Shown in pieces: positions 44,873 to 52,921 of a stretch of DNA of 64,000 nt. The notes under the pieces are model-generated. The model saw nothing but the letters and a program-made list of their open reading frames with translations. It was not told the DNA's origin and searched no databases. Each line of letters begins with the position of its first letter. Position 1 is the first letter of the stretch. The position numbers and the translations under genes were made by a program. The stretch is from the NCBI GenBank assembly GCA_016872725.1, contig VGZC01000029.1, positions 1 to 64,000 on the forward strand. The letters are read 5' to 3'. This DNA comes from Planctomycetota bacterium. Its GTDB lineage: Bacteria > Planctomycetota > Planctomycetia > Pirellulales > Pirellulaceae.

Positions 44873-46099
44873 ATGCAACCGATCATCATCGAAAAGCCGT
44901 ACCGGTTCCAGCCTCCCATGCGGAGCACGCGTTGGTCGCGCCTCTGCAAGAAGCTCAATCTGCACCGGCTCTATCTGCGGCGTTACGAGGGCATCGTCGA
45001 CTTTGAAATGCGGGGCGCCGAGCGGTTGCGCGCGTCGCTCGCCGAGGGACACGGCATCATCCTCGTGCCGAACCACTCGCGCAACGCCGACCCCATTGTC
45101 ATCGGCGATTTGGCGCGGACCGTGCGGTGCGACTTGTTTTTCATGGCGAGCTGGCACCTATATCACCAGAGCGCCTTCCTGCGATGGGCCATCCACCGGC
45201 TGGGCGCGTTCAGCGTGAATCGCGAGACGGCCGACCGGCAGGCGGTCGATTTCGCGACCGAGGTGGTCGCGAACGCCGAACGACCGCTTGTCATCTTCCC
45301 CGAAGGCGCCATGACGCGGACCAACGACCATCTCCACGCCCTGCTGGAAGGTATCGAAGTGATCGCGCGCGTCGCCGCTCGACGACGCCAAAAGGTCCAT
45401 CCGGGCGGCAAGGTCGTCGTACATCCCGTGGCCATCAAGTACCGGTTCGGCGGCGACGTCGCCGCCGCCGTCGATCCGGTCCTGACCAAAATCGAGGCCC
45501 GTTTCGCATGGCCCGCCCAACGCCATCTGCCGCTCGTCGAGCGGATCACGCGATGCGCCGACGCCGTCCTGTGCCTGAGGGAGATCCAGTACGCCGGGAA
45601 ACCGGGGACCGGAACGGTCGGCGAGCGGCAGCAGGCGCTGATCGAACGGCTGCTCGGTCCGCTCGAAGTCGAATGGCTTGGCGCCGCGGGGTCGGGCGCC
45701 GTCGTGCCCCGCGTGAAGGAACTGCGGCTCAAGATCGTCCCCGATCTCGCGGAAGGCCGAGCCGATCCGAAGGAACGCGCGCGTAGGTGGCGGCATCTCG
45801 CCGATATCTACCTCGCGCAGCAGATCTCCTGTTATCCCGAATCGTACCTCGAATCGCTGCCCTCGATCGATCGCGCGATCGAAACCGTCGAGCGGATCGA
45901 AGACGACCTCACCGACCACACGCGCGTGCATCGCCCATGGACGGCCGTCGTTCAAGTGGGAAATCCGATCGCCGTCGCGACCGATCGAGGCGCTCCAGGG
46001 ACGACACTGCTTTCCCAAGTCGAACAGGCGCTGCGCGGCACGATGGCCGAGTTGGCGGCCGAGTCGCCCTTGTGTCGGCCCGGCCCCGCCCCGCCGTGA
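44873..46099 (+). CDS. PlsC-like lysophospholipid acyltransferase
   Basis: 408 residues. The N-terminal half has the 1-acyl-glycerol-3-phosphate acyltransferase motifs: HX4D at H68-D73 (VPNHSRNAD), FFMASWHLY, GAFSVNRET and IFPEGAMTRTND. It should esterify an acyl chain onto a glycerolipid at the cytoplasmic membrane face. The C-terminal roughly 200 residues (VKELRLKIVPDLAEGRADPK, DIYLAQQISCYPESYLESLP) are an extension not seen in classical PlsC. It follows the activase gene by 37 nt and is probably co-transcribed, hinting that both deal with acyl-CoA. It converges with the next gene, 3 nt away. Confidence 0.85.
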   Translation: MQPIIIEKPYRFQPPMRSTRWSRLCKKLNLHRLYLRRYEGIVDFEMRGAERLRASLAEGHGIILVPNHSRNADPIVIGDLARTVRCDLFFMASWHLYHQSAFLRWAIHRLGAFSVNRETADRQAVDFATEVVANAERPLVIFPEGAMTRTNDHLHALLEGIEVIARVAARRRQKVHPGGKVVVHPVAIKYRFGGDVAAAVDPVLTKIEARFAWPAQRHLPLVERITRCADAVLCLREIQYAGKPGTGTVGERQQALIERLLGPLEVEWLGAAGSGAVVPRVKELRLKIVPDLAEGRADPKERARRWRHLADIYLAQQISCYPESYLESLPSIDRAIETVERIEDDLTDHTRVHRPWTAVVQVGNPIAVATDRGAPGTTLLSQVEQALRGTMAELAAESPLCRPGPAPP

Positions 46100-46102
46100 T
46101 CG

Positions 46103-47278
46103 CTACCGAACCAGCAGCTCCTCGACGACCCGCGCCATGGCGATCGTCTTCGCGCCGATCATCGGATCGAACAGGAAGTGGTCGTATCCGAGATCGGCGA
46201 GCACCGGCGCGCCGTCGACCCATTGGTCGCGGATCAGCAGCGTCCCGTCGTGGGGACCGTACCGGTCGATCAAATGGTCGTAGTTGCCCTCCCGAGGCAC
46301 GATCTGGCTGGAAAAGGGAACGGCCGAGTAATTGAGAATCAGGACGTGCGGCGGAAACGCGAGCGAGGCGTAGGCCGATGTCCGAGCCGCCGTCCGCATG
46401 CTAGCGAGCCCCGCGCCGTTGTCGCCGTATCCGATCCAGAGCATGAGGCGGGTCCAGCATCCTCGCTTCCATCCCAGCAGTTCATCGGCGAGCGGCGTGC
46501 CCCGCAACCCGCCGTTCACGTTGACCCAGGCGAGCACATGCCGGGACGCTTCCCAAGGCAAGAGCCGCCCCAGGGCGAGAGCCGTTTCCGCGCTCCCTTT
46601 GCTCACACTGACCACGATGACCCGCTTTCCCGCCTGCCCCAATTCCACGATCCGCCGTGCGACGCGTTCCGCGTTCGGCTCGACCGGCCCGCGGTCGTCG
46701 GTCCGCAACAGCTCGGTGCGATAGCCGTACTGTTCCAGATGGCGGCGCGGCACGTCGAGCGCCGCGTCGTACGATCGATCATGCCAGTACCAACCTGGCA
46801 CGACGAGAAACACGGCGCCCGATTTGAGCGGCGACGGAGCGTCGGGATGGACCATTCCGGACGTGACCAACCCGAGGTGGTTCGCATACACCTGAGCCAA
46901 CCGGGAGTTCTGGGGATCACACGTGAGACGATCCAGCATCACGATCGTCGCCATGTCGCGCGAATAGCGGGCCGTGATCCGCTCAAGGCCTCCGCGATCC
47001 GGCAGCGAAGGACCGACTTGCTCGTCGAGTGCGGCGAGTTCGGCGGGAAGGGACCGGGTTGACGCGTCCTCGGACGACTCGCCTTCAATCGCGTATTCGG
47101 CCCATTCCGAATCGACCCGCGCATTGACAAGCCGCCCCGCGACGTAGCCGTGCGCGTGCAGGGGCGTACCTCGGCGTGCCGTTCCGCAGCCGATCAACGC
47201 GAGCGAAGCCAAGGCGGTCGCCAGGCCGCCCAGCCATCGCCATTCGATTGCCGTCCGCTTTCTGTCGCTCATCGCCAT
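46103..47278 (-). CDS. Lipoprotein alpha/beta-hydrolase-like protein
   Basis: 391 residues from ATG 47278 (ATG 47272 is an alternative). The N-terminus ends in a lipobox-like LALIGCGTARR, so the protein is probably lipid-anchored in the envelope. The central region has VFLVVPGWYWHDRSYDAALD (oxyanion region), RVIVVSVSKGSAETALALG with a nucleophile-like Ser in SVSKGS rather than GxSxG, and LNYSAVPFSSQIVPREGNYD. Late DGTLLIRDQWVDG and YDHFLFDP fit an Asp/His end. Family assignment is by fold only; substrate unknown. It ends 3 nt from the acyltransferase stop in a tail-to-tail arrangement. Confidence 0.7.
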   Translation of the reverse strand: MAMSDRKRTAIEWRWLGGLATALASLALIGCGTARRGTPLHAHGYVAGRLVNARVDSEWAEYAIEGESSEDASTRSLPAELAALDEQVGPSLPDRGGLERITARYSRDMATIVMLDRLTCDPQNSRLAQVYANHLGLVTSGMVHPDAPSPLKSGAVFLVVPGWYWHDRSYDAALDVPRRHLEQYGYRTELLRTDDRGPVEPNAERVARRIVELGQAGKRVIVVSVSKGSAETALALGRLLPWEASRHVLAWVNVNGGLRGTPLADELLGWKRGCWTRLMLWIGYGDNGAGLASMRTAARTSAYASLAFPPHVLILNYSAVPFSSQIVPREGNYDHLIDRYGPHDGTLLIRDQWVDGAPVLADLGYDHFLFDPMIGAKTIAMARVVEELLVR

Positions 47279-47375
47279 CCGGTATCCAAGGCGATTCCCC
47301 GCGCGCGGCGATCCCACGTCGCGCCGATCGGCGCGCGAGGAACCCGCGGGCCGCGAAGCATACCGGCAATCCGTT

Positions 47376-49331
47376 TCACCGAACAGAAAGACCCGGAAAA
47401 CTGGGCAAGATGGAGCGGGCCGATTGTTTGAGTTCGGCCTTGCGGGCGTACATGGCGGCGTCGGCCCGTCGGACCACATCGGACGGGTGTTGGTCGGATG
47501 CGTCGGAGGCCGCGAATCCGACGGCGACGCCGACATGGACGCGCGCCGAGCCGACGTCGATTGGGTCATGCAGGGCGTTTTCCAGGTCGCTCCGCAATCG
47601 AACGAGCGTCTCGGGCGGAAAGGGACCTTCGAGCACCACCGCGAACTCGTCGCCGCCCAGACGGGCGAGCGGCGTGTCCTTGCGCAGGACCGACCGAAAT
47701 CGGCCCGCGGCGACCTTGAGCAGGCTATCGCCCGCATCGTGGCCGTGGATGTCGTTCACCTCCTTGAATCCGTTCATGTCCATGAACAAGACGGCATAGG
47801 CGTCTTGTCGCGACGCGGCCAGTCGCTCCAGGCACTCCTCGAATCCGGCCCGATTGAGCGCGCCGGTAAGCGGGTCGGTGATGAGCCGTCGATGGAGGGC
47901 GGCGCGTTCTTCGACCATCGTCGTGACGTCGGTGAAGACGGCGAGCGGCAAATGGTCATGGGGCCATTCGACGTCCCAGACGTGGAGTTCCGGAGTTTCC
48001 CAGGTAATGCGCGAAGCGCGTTGGCCGAGTTGCGGCATGCAGGCACGGGCGAGCGGCCCCGCGTGGCGTTCGCAGCGGTCTTCCGCGATACCGAACGCGG
48101 CGCGCGCCGACATGTTGACCCGCTTGACGCCTCCGACGGCGTTGAAGAGCACGACGGGGCCGGGACGTTCGGCCTTGATTCGCCACAGCAAGACTTCCTC
48201 GGGACTCATGTTGCCCGCGAAGAGGCCTGACAGGAGTTCGGCGAGACCCAGGCGGAACACGATCGCCGAATAGAGTCCGATCATGGCGAGGATCAAGTCG
48301 GTGGTCGGCTCGGTGCGCAGGCCGAACCGGATCGCGCCGATCAGGGATCCCGCGAGTATGACCGCCGCGAACAGACCGAACCGCCAGATGGCCGATTTCA
48401 CATGGTGGGACCGAATGCCGATGCGGAATCCCACCCCGATACCGGCCAATCCCATGACCGTGGCCAGAAGATCGGCCCATCGCGATCGGTTCGCGTAGTT
48501 CGTCCGTTGCGAATGCGCGCCCATCGCGATCAGCGTCGCGCGATCGACGCCGCCGACAACCGGAAGATTCGCGCGGGACTTGTTGACGGCCCGATCGAGG
48601 GCGATGACAATCCGCCGATCGGCGAACGTCTTGGGGTCGATTTCGCCGCGGGTGAGTTGTCCGAGCGAAAACGTCGGAAACGACGAGGCATCGACCCGCA
48701 GATCGAACGGAATCCGCGCGGGGCGCGATGCGCCGGTGGCGAGCCAAAGCGCGGGGTTGCCGAGCGCCGAGTTCGCCGGTTGCATCAGGCCTCGGTAACG
48801 GCCGTCCGGATCGGCGACAAGCCGCAAGTCGACGAGCGTCGCGGACTCCATGAGCGACGGAGGCGGATGCCAGACGGGGTCCGGATCGCACCCGATGGCG
48901 ATCCGATCCTTGCCGAGTCGGCCGAACGCCGCGCGGAGCGCGGATTCCTCGTCGGGCAGCAGATCCTGTCCGAACGGATAGTCGATCAGAACGCGCACCG
49001 CGCCCGAGTCGGCCAGCGTTTCGATGGCGTGGGCGAGCGCGTGCCGACTCAGCCGGTCCCTCCCCAGGTCCAGCAGGTCCCGCGTCGTAATCACCACGCG
49101 GACTATTTCCGCGGAAGCGGGCATCCGTTGTTGGACGAGCAGGAGGTCGGACCAGACCGTATCAATGCGTTGAACGGGTCCGGCCGCCCAGAAAATCCAC
49201 CCGGCGAACAGCGAGAATGTCAGCGCGCGGAATCGTCGGGGGACCGCGTGAACGATCCGAGGCGAGACGCGCAGGGCGACGCGCAGACCCGCACGCATGC
49301 CGTCGATCATGCCGCGTTCGACCGAGCCCAT
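47376..49331 (-). CDS. CHASE2-type sensor diguanylate cyclase (GGDEF)
   Basis: 651 residues. A first membrane helix (LTFSLFAGWIFWAAG), a periplasmic CHASE2-like sensor at about 55-270 (ADSGAVRVLIDYPFG, PDGRYRGLMQPANS), then three hydrophobic helices around 280-375, a PAS-like segment at about 390-490 (NAVGGVKRVNMSARAAFG), and a C-terminal GGDEF domain. The signature GGDEF at 559-563 is intact, so it should make cyclic di-GMP. The inhibitory RxxD site nine residues before it reads RKDT, so product inhibition may be lost. It lies 65 nt downstream of the Flp pilin gene, same strand. Confidence 0.92.
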   Translation of the reverse strand: MGSVERGMIDGMRAGLRVALRVSPRIVHAVPRRFRALTFSLFAGWIFWAAGPVQRIDTVWSDLLLVQQRMPASAEIVRVVITTRDLLDLGRDRLSRHALAHAIETLADSGAVRVLIDYPFGQDLLPDEESALRAAFGRLGKDRIAIGCDPDPVWHPPPSLMESATLVDLRLVADPDGRYRGLMQPANSALGNPALWLATGASRPARIPFDLRVDASSFPTFSLGQLTRGEIDPKTFADRRIVIALDRAVNKSRANLPVVGGVDRATLIAMGAHSQRTNYANRSRWADLLATVMGLAGIGVGFRIGIRSHHVKSAIWRFGLFAAVILAGSLIGAIRFGLRTEPTTDLILAMIGLYSAIVFRLGLAELLSGLFAGNMSPEEVLLWRIKAERPGPVVLFNAVGGVKRVNMSARAAFGIAEDRCERHAGPLARACMPQLGQRASRITWETPELHVWDVEWPHDHLPLAVFTDVTTMVEERAALHRRLITDPLTGALNRAGFEECLERLAASRQDAYAVLFMDMNGFKEVNDIHGHDAGDSLLKVAAGRFRSVLRKDTPLARLGGDEFAVVLEGPFPPETLVRLRSDLENALHDPIDVGSARVHVGVAVGFAASDASDQHPSDVVRRADAAMYARKAELKQSARSILPSFPGLSVR

Positions 49332-49396
49332 GGTCCTTCTTCACGTGACGATTGCGAAACGGAAACGGGTGAGCGCCGTGACGGAGGCTTCGAGCC

Positions 49397-49630
49397 CTAG
49401 GGGTCCAGGAGTTCGGGAGCGGGAGCGATTCCCTCGAAAACGGCCCGCATTGCCTGCCGGACGTTTTGGCCGACCGCCGTGACGGCCGTGACGAGCGTGG
49501 CCGCGACCAGAGCGAGAACAACCGCGTGCTCGACCGACGTCGCGCCGAGGCGTTTCCTCGATGTGCGACGTCCGGTTTTCGGTCGAGGCGAGGATCGAGC
49601 CTTCGGCGAGGGGGAGTCGGCGTTCGCCAT
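49397..49630 (-). CDS. Flp-type (type IVb) pilin
   Basis: 77 residues from ATG 49630. The leader is long and basic (SSPRPKTGRRTSRKRLG), followed by the type IVb prepilin cleavage signature G-ATSVEHAVVLALVAATL with the conserved Glu at position +5, and a single hydrophobic helix ending VTAVTAVGQNV. Flp pilins build Tad-type adhesive pili. No tad assembly gene is present in the window, so the machinery must be elsewhere. It is encoded just upstream of the diguanylate cyclase, consistent with regulation of attachment by c-di-GMP (inference). Confidence 0.85.
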   Translation of the reverse strand: MANADSPSPKARSSPRPKTGRRTSRKRLGATSVEHAVVLALVAATLVTAVTAVGQNVRQAMRAVFEGIAPAPELLDP

Positions 49631-50516
49631 GAACCAACCATCCAACATCCAGGGCGTTCCGGATCGAACAAACCGCATATCGAATGGGGGAGGTCGGAAG
49701 CCGCGAACGGGCCGCGTTCGGGACTTGTGCGTCACCGCCGATCGGGTCCGGAGTCCCCCCCTTGGGAAAGCCTAGCCCACGGTGCGCGGCCGGATGCGAT
49801 TATCGAGTCTTTGAGTCAGGATTGCGCGGAAGTCGAATGGCCCTGGAGCGAAAAGCACCCCAGGAACGGGCACCCCACGAACGGGCACCCCAGGAACGGG
49901 TTCACCCAAGTCGACTCCCCGTTCTTGCCCGATCGACTCAACCGCGCCATTCGGCATGATCGGATCGCCCGCACGCCCGCGGCTCATCATGCGAACTCGG
50001 GAAACCCACCTCAACGCAGCCCGCGTTCTCGTGGTTCTTGCCGCCGGCAACACCGTCATGACGGTCGCAAATAGGGCTGCGCCGCCCCATTTTCCGGCCG
50101 CGAACCGGGTCGAGGCATTGGCGAACGCTTTGCCGCCCTTGCGGCGCGGGTCGTGGCTTCAACGAGGTTCTCCGAAATTCCGAATATTGTCCAACGAGAT
50201 TCCCCGAGAAGAGATGAGCGGACTCGGCCTGCTCATCGTCGTTTTGCTCGGATGGTCGATGATCGGTTCCCGCAAGGCAGGCGCGTATGACTTCAACTCC
50301 AGCCATTGGACCCACACGCGTCGGGACACATCGCTCGGACGCGTTCGCCGAGGTCCGCGCCGACCTTACACGCGGGGCCGATGACCTCGTCTTCCTTGTG
50401 AACCTGGATCTTGCGACTGCGGAATCGCCTGATACGATGTGACGAGACGTCCATCAGCGCGTCATGGAAAACACGGTTTCGAACGTTTTCCGCTCAAAAC
50501 GCGGAGTGAACGGGCC
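49631..50516. other. Long intergenic region, no confident gene
   Basis: 886 nt between the pilin and the GH5-like gene. Open frames on both strands of 90-200 codons overlap heavily and none has a domain I recognise; one (49956-50384, plus) has a hydrophobic segment LGLLIVVLLGWSMIGS, which could be a small membrane protein but lacks a good start site. The region contains a short tandem repeat described separately. It may include regulatory RNA or decayed sequence. Confidence 0.45.
49856..49900. repeat. Three 15-bp tandem repeats
   Basis: CACCCCAGGAACGGG at 49856-49870, 49871-49885 (one substitution) and 49886-49900. It lies in the pilin-GH5 intergenic region and is not in a recognised gene. 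Confidence 0.9.
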
Positions 50517-51617
50517 ATGAAGGCGATCGTGCCGCTCGTGATCCTGCCGCTCGCCGCGCGGCTTGCCGCGGCCTCCGACATGGAATGGGTCCGAGTCTCC
50601 GACGACCGCAAGGCGTTCGTCCTGTCCGAGTCGGGACGTCCGTTCATCCCGTGGGGTTTCAATTACGATCACGAAGGCGATGGACGACTCATCGAGGACT
50701 TCTGGCACGACCAATGGTCGACCGTCGAGTCGGCCTTCGAGGAGATGAAGGGACTCAAGGCCAACGTCGTTCGAATCCATCTCCAGTTCGGCGCGTTCAT
50801 GGAAAGCCCGACCCGGCCGCGCCAATCCTCGCTCGATCGACTCGCCCGGCTCGTCACGCTCGCCGAAACAACGCGGCTCTATCTCGATCTCACGGGGCTT
50901 GGCTGTTATCACAAGGCGGATGTGCCGCCGTGGTACGACCGCCTGACCGAACGGGACCGTTGGCTCGCCCAGGCCGTGTTCTGGGAAGCGGTCGCCAAGA
51001 CGTGCGCCGACAGCCCGGCCGTGTTTTGCTACGACTTGATGAACGAACCGGTGGTCGCCGGCGGCGACTCGAAGCGCGACGATTGGCTTGGGCCGGCCTT
51101 CGCCGACAAGCATTACGTGCAGTTCATCACGGTCGACCGCGCGGGACGCGAACGGCCCGAGATCGCCCGTTCCTGGACCCGACTGCTCGTCGCGGCCATC
51201 CGAAAACAGGACGCTCGGCATCTCGTCACCGTTGGCCTGGTGTCTTGGAGCCTGGATCGGCCCGGGCTCACTTCCGGGTTCGTCCCCGAGTCGATCGCCG
51301 AGAATCTCGATTTCATCGCGGTCCATCTCTATCCCGAAAAAGGAAAAGGGGACGAGGCGATCGAAACGCTTCGGGGTTTCGCGGCGGCGGGCAAGCCGGT
51401 CGTGATCGAGGAGTTCTTTCCGCTCAAGTGCAATGCCGAGGAGCTCGGCCGGTTCATCGACCGATCCTGCGCGCATGCCGCCGGCTGGATCGGCTTCTAC
51501 TGGGGCAAGACGGCCGACGAGATGCGGCCCCCGAAGACCATCCACGACGCGATCACGCTGAGCTGGCTCGACCTGTTTCAGCACTGGACGCCGCGGATAC
51601 TCGACGCGACGCCATGA
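50517..51617 (+). CDS. Secreted GH5-like glycoside hydrolase
   Basis: 366 residues from ATG 50517 (GGAG upstream; signal peptide AIVPLVILPLAARLAAAS). A TIM-barrel cellulase/mannanase-like fold: FIPWGFNYDHEG, LKANVVRIHLQFGAF, YLDLTGLGCYHK, then the acid/base E177 in DLMNEPVV and the nucleophile candidate E298/E299 in PVVIEEFFP. YWGKTADEM near the end fits the Trp loop seen in this clan. It probably acts on a beta-linked polysaccharide outside the cytoplasm; specificity is unknown. No CBM, transporter or regulator adjoins it. Confidence 0.85.
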   Translation: MKAIVPLVILPLAARLAAASDMEWVRVSDDRKAFVLSESGRPFIPWGFNYDHEGDGRLIEDFWHDQWSTVESAFEEMKGLKANVVRIHLQFGAFMESPTRPRQSSLDRLARLVTLAETTRLYLDLTGLGCYHKADVPPWYDRLTERDRWLAQAVFWEAVAKTCADSPAVFCYDLMNEPVVAGGDSKRDDWLGPAFADKHYVQFITVDRAGRERPEIARSWTRLLVAAIRKQDARHLVTVGLVSWSLDRPGLTSGFVPESIAENLDFIAVHLYPEKGKGDEAIETLRGFAAAGKPVVIEEFFPLKCNAEELGRFIDRSCAHAAGWIGFYWGKTADEMRPPKTIHDAITLSWLDLFQHWTPRILDATP

Positions 51618-51890
51618 CACGCGGCGGTCGAGGGCGAACCGCTGGGCCGGGTTGAACCCGCGGCGACGCGGAACGCGATCGGAAGTCCCTGGTGTCCCGG
51701 AGTCCTTGTCCGATCGAGTCGATTGAACGGGTTGCGATCGGTTCGTCGGCACGACCGGCTCAAGCGGAACGCCTTGCGCAACGCGAAGCTCGGCAAACAG
51801 GTTCCAGTCGGCCGATATCGATTGCCGATGGGAACCCGAGCCGACCCAGTCCGCTCCGCGACGCTTTCCCGCAGCAAAAGGGGCTCGTGA

Positions 51891-52442
51891 GTGAATTCAA
51901 CGCTCGGAATCGTCGTCCCCGTCCGGAACGCCGAAGCCACGCTCCGCGCGCAAATCCAGGAATTGCTCGATATTCTCCCCGATGTCGCGTCCCATTTCCG
52001 GGTGGTCATCGTCGACGACGCATCGTCCGATTCGACCGATGAGATCGCGCATGAACTGGCGACGACCTATCCGCAAGTCGACGCCGTCCGCCACGACCCA
52101 TCGCTCGGCCGATCCGCCGCGGAAACGGGCATCAACCGGATCGGCGCCGATCTTGTGTACGTGCAGGACCAGGGCCGACCGTTCCGGATCGCCGATTTGA
52201 ACGCGGCCGTGGCGTACCGTGGCGAACCGATACCGACTCCCGTTCCGATGGATTCGCATCTGATGCGCCGGCTCATCGCTTGGGGCCGCGCGCTCGAACG
52301 GACCGAGGCGTCGCCCGGTGGTGCGTCCGCGTCGCGTGCCGGTTCGCCGGTTTCCTCGCCCGAAACGCCGTCCCGCGTCGTGCGCCGATCACGCTCGGCG
52401 GCGAGCCACAGCGCCGACCCGGCTCCACTTCCATCCGGCTGA
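51891..52442 (+). CDS. Family 2 glycosyltransferase, C-terminus disrupted
   Basis: 183 residues from GTG 51891 (AAGGGG upstream). The N-terminal 120 residues are a GT2 domain: LGIVVPVRNAEATLR and the nucleotide-sugar site VVIVDDASSDSTDE with D42-D43. The domain is short, and a DxD-type second motif is not obvious. After residue about 145 (MDSHLMRRLIAWGRALER) the composition changes to Ser/Pro/Arg-rich sequence that is antisense to an IstA remnant on the minus strand. The original 3' end was therefore replaced by IS sequence. Whether the product still works is unclear. Confidence 0.7.
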   Translation: MNSTLGIVVPVRNAEATLRAQIQELLDILPDVASHFRVVIVDDASSDSTDEIAHELATTYPQVDAVRHDPSLGRSAAETGINRIGADLVYVQDQGRPFRIADLNAAVAYRGEPIPTPVPMDSHLMRRLIAWGRALERTEASPGGASASRAGSPVSSPETPSRVVRRSRSAASHSADPAPLPSG

Positions 52443-52600
52443 CGGGCCACTCCGTACGCTCGATCCGATTCCGAACGCAGCGCCGAATCGAACTGTACTT
52501 GCCCGTGAGCGGTGCTCCGCGCACAGTTCTTGATTGATCCGCTGGGCTGTCAGTCCCTGGTCGACCTTCTCTTGGATGGTCTTCCGATAGGCGTCGCGAA
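52418..52600 (-). pseudogene. IS21 transposase IstA fragment
   Basis: On the minus strand two frames together spell IstA N-terminal motifs: AYRKTIQEKVDQGLTAQRIN, then after a frameshift near 52505 GKYSSIRRCVRN and RMEVEPG. These match the helix-turn-helix and pre-catalytic region of IstA. The DDE core and istB are missing. It overlaps the last 25 nt of the GT2 gene. Confidence 0.6.
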
Positions 52601-52646
52601 GGCTCCGCGATGCGGCGGCGCCGACCGGGGAATCCGGGACGCCGCA

Positions 52647-52786
52647 TTCGATAACCCACCGAAATGATGGCGTCGAGGTGATGGAAGTCGATTTCCCGGC
52701 GGACGTCCCGGTTGCCCTCGCGTTGAACTCTTAGGATTCTTCGATGAGTTGCCTCCCGGCCCAGTTCGCCCGAGTCGCAAATCTCT
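52647..52786 (-). pseudogene. RhuM-family protein fragment
   Basis: A single minus frame encodes ICDSGELGREATHRRILRV followed by REGNRDVRREIDFHHLDAII and SVGYR, which matches the core of RhuM-family proteins (xxGELxxEAT, VQTEG, LDxIISVGYRV). Everything downstream of SVGYR is lost at the junction with the IstA fragment, and the N-terminus is missing. Confidence 0.65.
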
Positions 52787-52824
52787 CTTGGTTTTGAAGA
52801 TCCGCACGGCGTTGGCCTTCAGTT

Positions 52825-52869
52825 GGCGGTGTTCCGCAGCCGGTGGGCCTCGTCGATGACCACGAGGTT
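52825..52869 (-). pseudogene. Helicase motif II fragment (HsdR/SNF2-like)
   Basis: Fifteen codons NLVVIDEAHRLRNTA, the DEAH-box motif II context of SF2 helicases such as type I restriction HsdR. A stop follows at once. Fused upstream of the RhuM fragment, it is a scrap of a larger gene. Confidence 0.4.
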
Positions 52870-52921
52870 TCAGGCGGGTCTCGCAGTCGGAACGGCCGTC
52901 ACGGGTGGACAGCGCGAGCGG

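Noticed and set aside
49956-50384. Possible small membrane protein between the pilin and GH5-like genes
   Set aside because: It has a hydrophobic segment but no good start site, no similarity I recognise and an overlapping minus frame of equal quality; kept only as a mention in the intergenic entry.
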